A program made the position numbers and the translations under genes. This document shows, piece by piece, positions 23,714 to 27,213 of a stretch of 27,213 nucleotides of DNA. The notes under the pieces are model-generated. The model saw only the letters and a list, made by a program, of their open reading frames with translations, ran no database searches and was not told the DNA's origin. Positions within the stretch are counted from its first letter, which is position 1. Each line of letters starts with the position of its first letter. Origin of the DNA: an uncultured Clostridium sp. (GTDB lineage: Bacteria; Bacillota; Clostridia; TANB77; CAG-508); NCBI GenBank assembly GCA_900553865.1, contig USFC01000010.1, positions 1-27,213 of the forward strand, read 5' to 3'.

Positions 23714-24205
23714 TTCCAGAGCTCAAAGACTGCAAACGGATTTGAACAAAGAAATCCGTACCATTGTTATGATGTGTGGAATCATATACAGGTAGCATTA
23801 AAAAATAGTAAAGAAAATTTAGAAATAAGATTAGCATTATTACTTCACGATATAGGAAAACCACATTCTTGCCAAGAAGATGAAAATGGAGTAAGACATT
23901 TTAAAGGACATGATAAGAAAAGTGCTGAAATAGCAGAGATAGTATTAAAAAGAATAGGATATGAAGAAAATGAAAGAAAAGAAATAGTTTTTTTAATAGA
24001 AAATCATGCTACTACAATAGATATAGAAAAAATAAATAAAAATAATTTAGAATTTTATAAAAAGTTAATATATATACAATATTGTGATGCATTAGCTTAT
24101 GCACCAGAATATATACCAAAAGTTACAGAAAAATTAGATATAATTTTAGAAAAAATGCAAGAAAGAATAAAAAGAATAGAAGATACAGATAAAGGAGAAA
24201 GATAA
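23714..24205 (+). pseudogene. HD-domain hydrolase, 5'-truncated (CCA-enzyme-like HD domain)
   Basis: The open frame begins right after a TAA at 23711 and reads GFEQRNPYHCYDVWNHIQVAL, then LLHDIGKPHS (the HD pair), HFKGHDKKSA and FLIENHATT. This is an HD phosphohydrolase domain closest in pattern to that of CCA-adding tRNA nucleotidyltransferases and related predicted phosphohydrolases. Family motifs are already present upstream of the first possible start (GTG 23774), which would remove NPYHCYDV and has no ribosome site. The N-terminal part of the protein is therefore missing, and the break falls at the -35 of the divergent promoter. The 3' end provides the ribosome site of mutS (AAAGGAG), 2 bases before its ATG. 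If translated, it would be a minimal HD protein of about 143 residues. Confidence 0.7.
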
Positions 24206-24207
24206 AA

Positions 24208-26823
24208 ATGGCAGAAAAATCAGAATTTTCACCTATGATGCAAGAATATTTGAAGACAAAGGAAGAATATCAAGATTGTATATTATTCTATCGTTTAGGT
24301 GACTTTTATGAAATGTTTTTTGATGATGCAATTAAAGCATCAAAGGAATTAGAGTTAACACTTACAGGTAAGCTATGTGGACAAGAAGAGCGTGCGCCAA
24401 TGTGTGGAATTCCATTTCATGCTGCAGATGCATATATTGCAAAATTAATTGAAAAAGGTTACAAAGTTGCCATTTGTGAACAATTAGAAGATCCAAAGCA
24501 AGCAAAAGGAATCGTTAAAAGAGGAGTTATTCGTGTAGTAACGCCAGGAACTGTTATAGAAAGCAATTTATTAGATGAAAAGAAGAACAATTATATAATG
24601 AGTGTATATAAAACAGGCTTATACTATGGAGTAAGTGTTTGCGATGTTTCAACAGGTGATTTTAGAACTACACAAATTGCAGAAAATAACAACTTTCCAA
24701 AATTACTAGATGAAATTTCTAAATTTAATCCTGCAGAAATAATAGTAAACCCTTTTATGTATGATTCTTTAGAAGAAATATCTAAAATAAAAGAGCGTTT
24801 TGAAGTATATATTTCAAGAGTAAAAGAAGAAGCTTTTTCAAAAAATACAGAAAAACTATTACAAAACTATTTATTTGTAAATGACCATGAAGAAAAAATA
24901 GAAAGTTTAGAAGATAAAGAATTAATAGTATCTTCAATAAATGGATTATTAGATTATTTAATAGAAACACAGAAAACTAATTTAGACCATATAAATAAAA
25001 TAATAGTTTATACTACTACCAAATATATGTCATTAGATATTAGTGCAAGAAGAAACTTAGAAATAACTGAAAAAATGAGAGATAAATCTAAAAAAGGTAC
25101 ACTTTTATGGGTCTTAGATAAAACTTCTACATCAATGGGAGGAAGGCAGCTTAGAAGATGGCTTAACGACCCATTAGTTGATGTGTGGGAGATAAATAAC
25201 AGATTAGAAGCAGTAAAAGAACTAAAAGACAATATTATTTTAAGAGGAGATGCTATAGAAGCTCTTAAAAAAGTTTATGATATGGAAAGACTAGCGGGAA
25301 GAATAGCATATGGAAATGCAACAGGTAGAGATATGATTTCACTTAAAAATTCAACAAACCAACTTCCTTTAGTTAAAAAAGTATTGGAAAATACAAATGC
25401 AAAATTATTAAGGCATCTATATGAAAATTTAGACGAATTAACAGATATTCATGACTTAATAGAAGAAGCAATTGTAGACGAACCACCAATGTCAATAAAA
25501 GAAGGAAACTTAATAAAAATAGGCTATAATGAAGAAATAGACCAATTAAAAAAAGCATCAACACAAGGAAAAACGTGGCTAGTTGAATTAGAAGCAAAAG
25601 AAAGAGAGCAAACAGGAATAAAAGGCTTAAAAATAGGATTTAACAGAGTATTTGGTTATTATTTAGAAGTAACAAAATCAAATATGGATTTAGTGCCAGA
25701 CAGATATATTCGTAAACAAACATTAACAAATGGTGAAAGATATATAACAGAAGAACTTAAAAATTTAGAAAATCAAATTTTAGGTGCAGAAGAAAGAGTT
25801 ATAAATTTAGAATACAATGCGTTTGTTGAAATAAGAGATGATATAGAAGGAAAAATAAGAAGAATACAAAAATCAGCAGAAGTAATTTCTATATTAGATG
25901 TTCTATGTTCGTTAGCACAAGTTGCAGAAGACATGAACTATGTAGAGCCAATAGTTGATAATAGCGGAGTAATAGATATAAAAGACGGACGTCATCCTGT
26001 TATTGAAAAAATGTTACCAGTAGGAAGTTTTGTTCAAAATGATACATATTTAGACAAAGGCGATTCAAGACTTGCAATAATTACAGGCCCTAATATGGCT
26101 GGTAAATCTACATATATGAGGCAAGTAGCATTAATTACGCTAATGGCTCAAATAGGTTCATTTGTTCCTGCAAGTAGTGCCAAAATAGGAGTTGTAGATA
26201 AAATATTTACAAGAGTTGGCGCTTCAGACGATTTAAGTATGGGACAAAGTACTTTTATGGTAGAAATGATGGAAGTAGCAACAATACTAAAAAACGCAAC
26301 TTCAAATAGTTTAGTAATACTTGACGAAATAGGAAGAGGAACTTCTACATATGACGGACTTTCTATTGCGTGGGCTGTTGCAGAATACATAGCAGACAAA
26401 GAAAGATGTGGAGCAAAAACACTATTTGCAACGCATTATCATGAATTAACAGATTTGGAAAACAAATTAGAAGGAATAAAAAATTATTCTATAGCTGTTA
26501 AAGAAAAAGGAGAAGACATCATCTTTTTAAGAAAAATAGTAAATGGTGGAACAGATGAAAGTTATGGTGTTCATGTTGCGCGCTTAGCAGGAGTTCCAAA
26601 AGACGTAACTAAAAGAGCAAATGAGATATTACGTTCATTAGAAAGAAAAAATATCTTAAATGGAAAGCAAATAGAAAGCAAAAAGCAAGTTGAAGGACAA
26701 TTAGATATGGGAAACTATAAATTAGCAGAACTTGCACAAGAAATAGACAAAATAGACTTAAATGTGTTAACACCAATAGATGCACTAAACACATTGGTTA
26801 AAATTAAAGAGAAAATGTCATAA
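24208..26823 (+). CDS. mutS: DNA mismatch repair protein MutS
   Basis: The 871 residues match full-length MutS. The N-terminal mismatch-binding domain holds the Phe-x-Glu motif (Phe33, Glu35 in GDFYEMF). Connector, lever (MSLDISARRNLEI...) and clamp regions follow. The ATPase has Walker A GPNMAGKSTYM at about 627-637, Walker B LVILDEIGRGTST, and the FATHYHEL His switch. The C-terminal helix (LNVLTPIDALNTLVKIKE) is the usual tetramerisation and beta-clamp-proximal end. MutS binds mismatches and recruits MutL in an ATP-dependent way. AAAGGAG lies in the end of the HD fragment. In many Firmicutes mutL follows directly; here a strong terminator and an unrelated small gene follow. Confidence 0.98.
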   Translation: MAEKSEFSPMMQEYLKTKEEYQDCILFYRLGDFYEMFFDDAIKASKELELTLTGKLCGQEERAPMCGIPFHAADAYIAKLIEKGYKVAICEQLEDPKQAKGIVKRGVIRVVTPGTVIESNLLDEKKNNYIMSVYKTGLYYGVSVCDVSTGDFRTTQIAENNNFPKLLDEISKFNPAEIIVNPFMYDSLEEISKIKERFEVYISRVKEEAFSKNTEKLLQNYLFVNDHEEKIESLEDKELIVSSINGLLDYLIETQKTNLDHINKIIVYTTTKYMSLDISARRNLEITEKMRDKSKKGTLLWVLDKTSTSMGGRQLRRWLNDPLVDVWEINNRLEAVKELKDNIILRGDAIEALKKVYDMERLAGRIAYGNATGRDMISLKNSTNQLPLVKKVLENTNAKLLRHLYENLDELTDIHDLIEEAIVDEPPMSIKEGNLIKIGYNEEIDQLKKASTQGKTWLVELEAKEREQTGIKGLKIGFNRVFGYYLEVTKSNMDLVPDRYIRKQTLTNGERYITEELKNLENQILGAEERVINLEYNAFVEIRDDIEGKIRRIQKSAEVISILDVLCSLAQVAEDMNYVEPIVDNSGVIDIKDGRHPVIEKMLPVGSFVQNDTYLDKGDSRLAIITGPNMAGKSTYMRQVALITLMAQIGSFVPASSAKIGVVDKIFTRVGASDDLSMGQSTFMVEMMEVATILKNATSNSLVILDEIGRGTSTYDGLSIAWAVAEYIADKERCGAKTLFATHYHELTDLENKLEGIKNYSIAVKEKGEDIIFLRKIVNGGTDESYGVHVARLAGVPKDVTKRANEILRSLERKNILNGKQIESKKQVEGQLDMGNYKLAELAQEIDKIDLNVLTPIDALNTLVKIKEKMS

Positions 26824-26860
26824 GTAGCAATTGGGGACAGTCCCTAATTGCTACTTTTTC
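26823..26860 (+). terminator. Rho-independent terminator of mutS with GGGAC core
   Basis: AGTAGCAATTGGGGA (26823-26837) pairs with TCCCTAATTGCTACT (26841-26855) as a 15-pair stem with one G-U pair and a CAG loop, followed by five T. The left arm begins at the last base of the mutS stop codon. A further TTTGGGACACTG follows at about 26865-26876. Confidence 0.92.
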
Positions 26861-26941
26861 TCAATTTGGGACACTGCTATAAGATAGAGATTTATGGTAA
26901 AATTTGTCGAAAATTTCTTGAAAAAATTTACATAAAAATAA

Positions 26942-26970
26942 TTGACTTATAAGTAAAAATAATGTAAAAT
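26942..26970 (+). promoter_or_regulatory. Promoter of the last small gene
   Basis: TTGACT (26942-26947) and TAAAAT (26965-26970) have a 17-base spacer, one of the best sigma-A matches in the window. AAAGGAG at about 26982-26988 precedes ATG 27001. Confidence 0.75.
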
Positions 26971-27000
26971 AAAACAAGCTCGAAAGGAGAAAAAATATAT

Positions 27001-27210
27001 ATGAAAATAATAGGAAACCAAGCAATATTTACAAAAGAAGAAGAAGAGAGAATAGACAGATTATTAGCAGAAGCAGATGAAGAACAAAAAAGAAACGGGA
27101 ATAAATATTATACAGATGAAGAAGTATGGAAACCAATTTTAGGTGAAAAATTATACAATCAATTAATTGAAGAAGAAAAATGGGGGAAGAATAGGAGAGT
27201 AGTATTATAG
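27001..27210 (+). CDS. Small acidic protein, possible antitoxin
   Basis: The 69-residue product is highly charged (KEEEERIDRLLAEADEEQK) with a TDEEVWKPILGEKLYNQLI segment. Length, charge and the 'YTDEEVW' type of C-terminal half recall small type II antitoxin-like proteins. I recognise no defined family. The last residues (GKNRRVVL) are basic and hydrophobic. The stop is three bases from the window end, so a toxin partner, if any, lies outside. It is transcribed from its own good promoter and is independent of mutS because of the terminator. Confidence 0.6.
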   Translation: MKIIGNQAIFTKEEEERIDRLLAEADEEQKRNGNKYYTDEEVWKPILGEKLYNQLIEEEKWGKNRRVVL

Positions 27211-27213
27211 ATA

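Noticed and set aside
23658..23864. N-terminal extension of the metallophosphoesterase on the minus strand
   Set aside because: The extension covers the promoter and the opposite-strand HD sequence; a clear ribosome site and the motif MERIAILSDVHGN define the start at 23657.

Overview
The window is a very AT-rich, low-GC Gram-positive type chromosome segment. AGGAGG-type ribosome binding sites, sigma-A-like promoters with 17-base spacers, and the gene families present suggest an anaerobic Clostridia-class gut or animal-associated bacterium. This is an inference from gene content; no rRNA or other taxonomic marker gene is present except mutS.

Bases 1-8200 are an accessory region scarred by mobile elements. 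It holds a decayed IS3-family copy (1-851), a frameshifted secreted NucA/EndA-type nuclease with a small partner gene (1130-2254), a truncated IS256-family transposase (2304-3143), and an Xre-HTH/Fic AMPylase (3216-4157). Next come a second IS3 fragment joined to the catalytic half of a peptide deformylase (4301-4818) and a compositionally foreign gene with its own promoter and terminator (5031-5393). The region ends with a second, different Fic protein with a C-terminal winged helix (5589-6644), a Nudix hydrolase (6689-7162) and a glyoxalase/bleomycin-resistance-like protein (complement 7198-7623). The second fic gene carries a striking AAAGTGCA/TGCACTTT dyad both just upstream of its promoter and inside its own coding sequence.

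Bases 7642-13982 hold a long leader and one giant surface protein of 1916 residues: signal peptide, Cys-rich head, InlB/Listeria-Bacteroides repeats, SpaA/Cna-B stalk domains, DUF11-like domains and a C-terminal membrane anchor without an LPXTG motif. Bases 14241-15077 encode a CmpB-like membrane protein with a hendecad coiled-coil tail.

Bases 15284-21483 look like one functional unit. An MMPL/RND transporter (15357-17426) is followed by a secreted LxxG-heptad protein with long Ala/Gln-rich repeats (17447-19543). An OmpR-type response regulator and a short-loop histidine kinase (19676-21483) come next. The promoters of the transporter operon and of the two-component operon share an identical arrangement, TTCAT-N6-TTCAT-N10-TATAAT, which suggests that the regulator controls both itself and the exporter.

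Bases 21560-27210 are more housekeeping-like: a UDP-sugar pyrophosphorylase and a metallophosphoesterase in a minus-strand operon, a 5'-truncated HD-domain gene abutting a complete mutS, a strong terminator, and a small acidic protein gene at the window edge. Hairpins built on GGGAC motifs lie behind the kinase and behind mutS. No rRNA, tRNA, CRISPR array or recognised riboswitch was seen.
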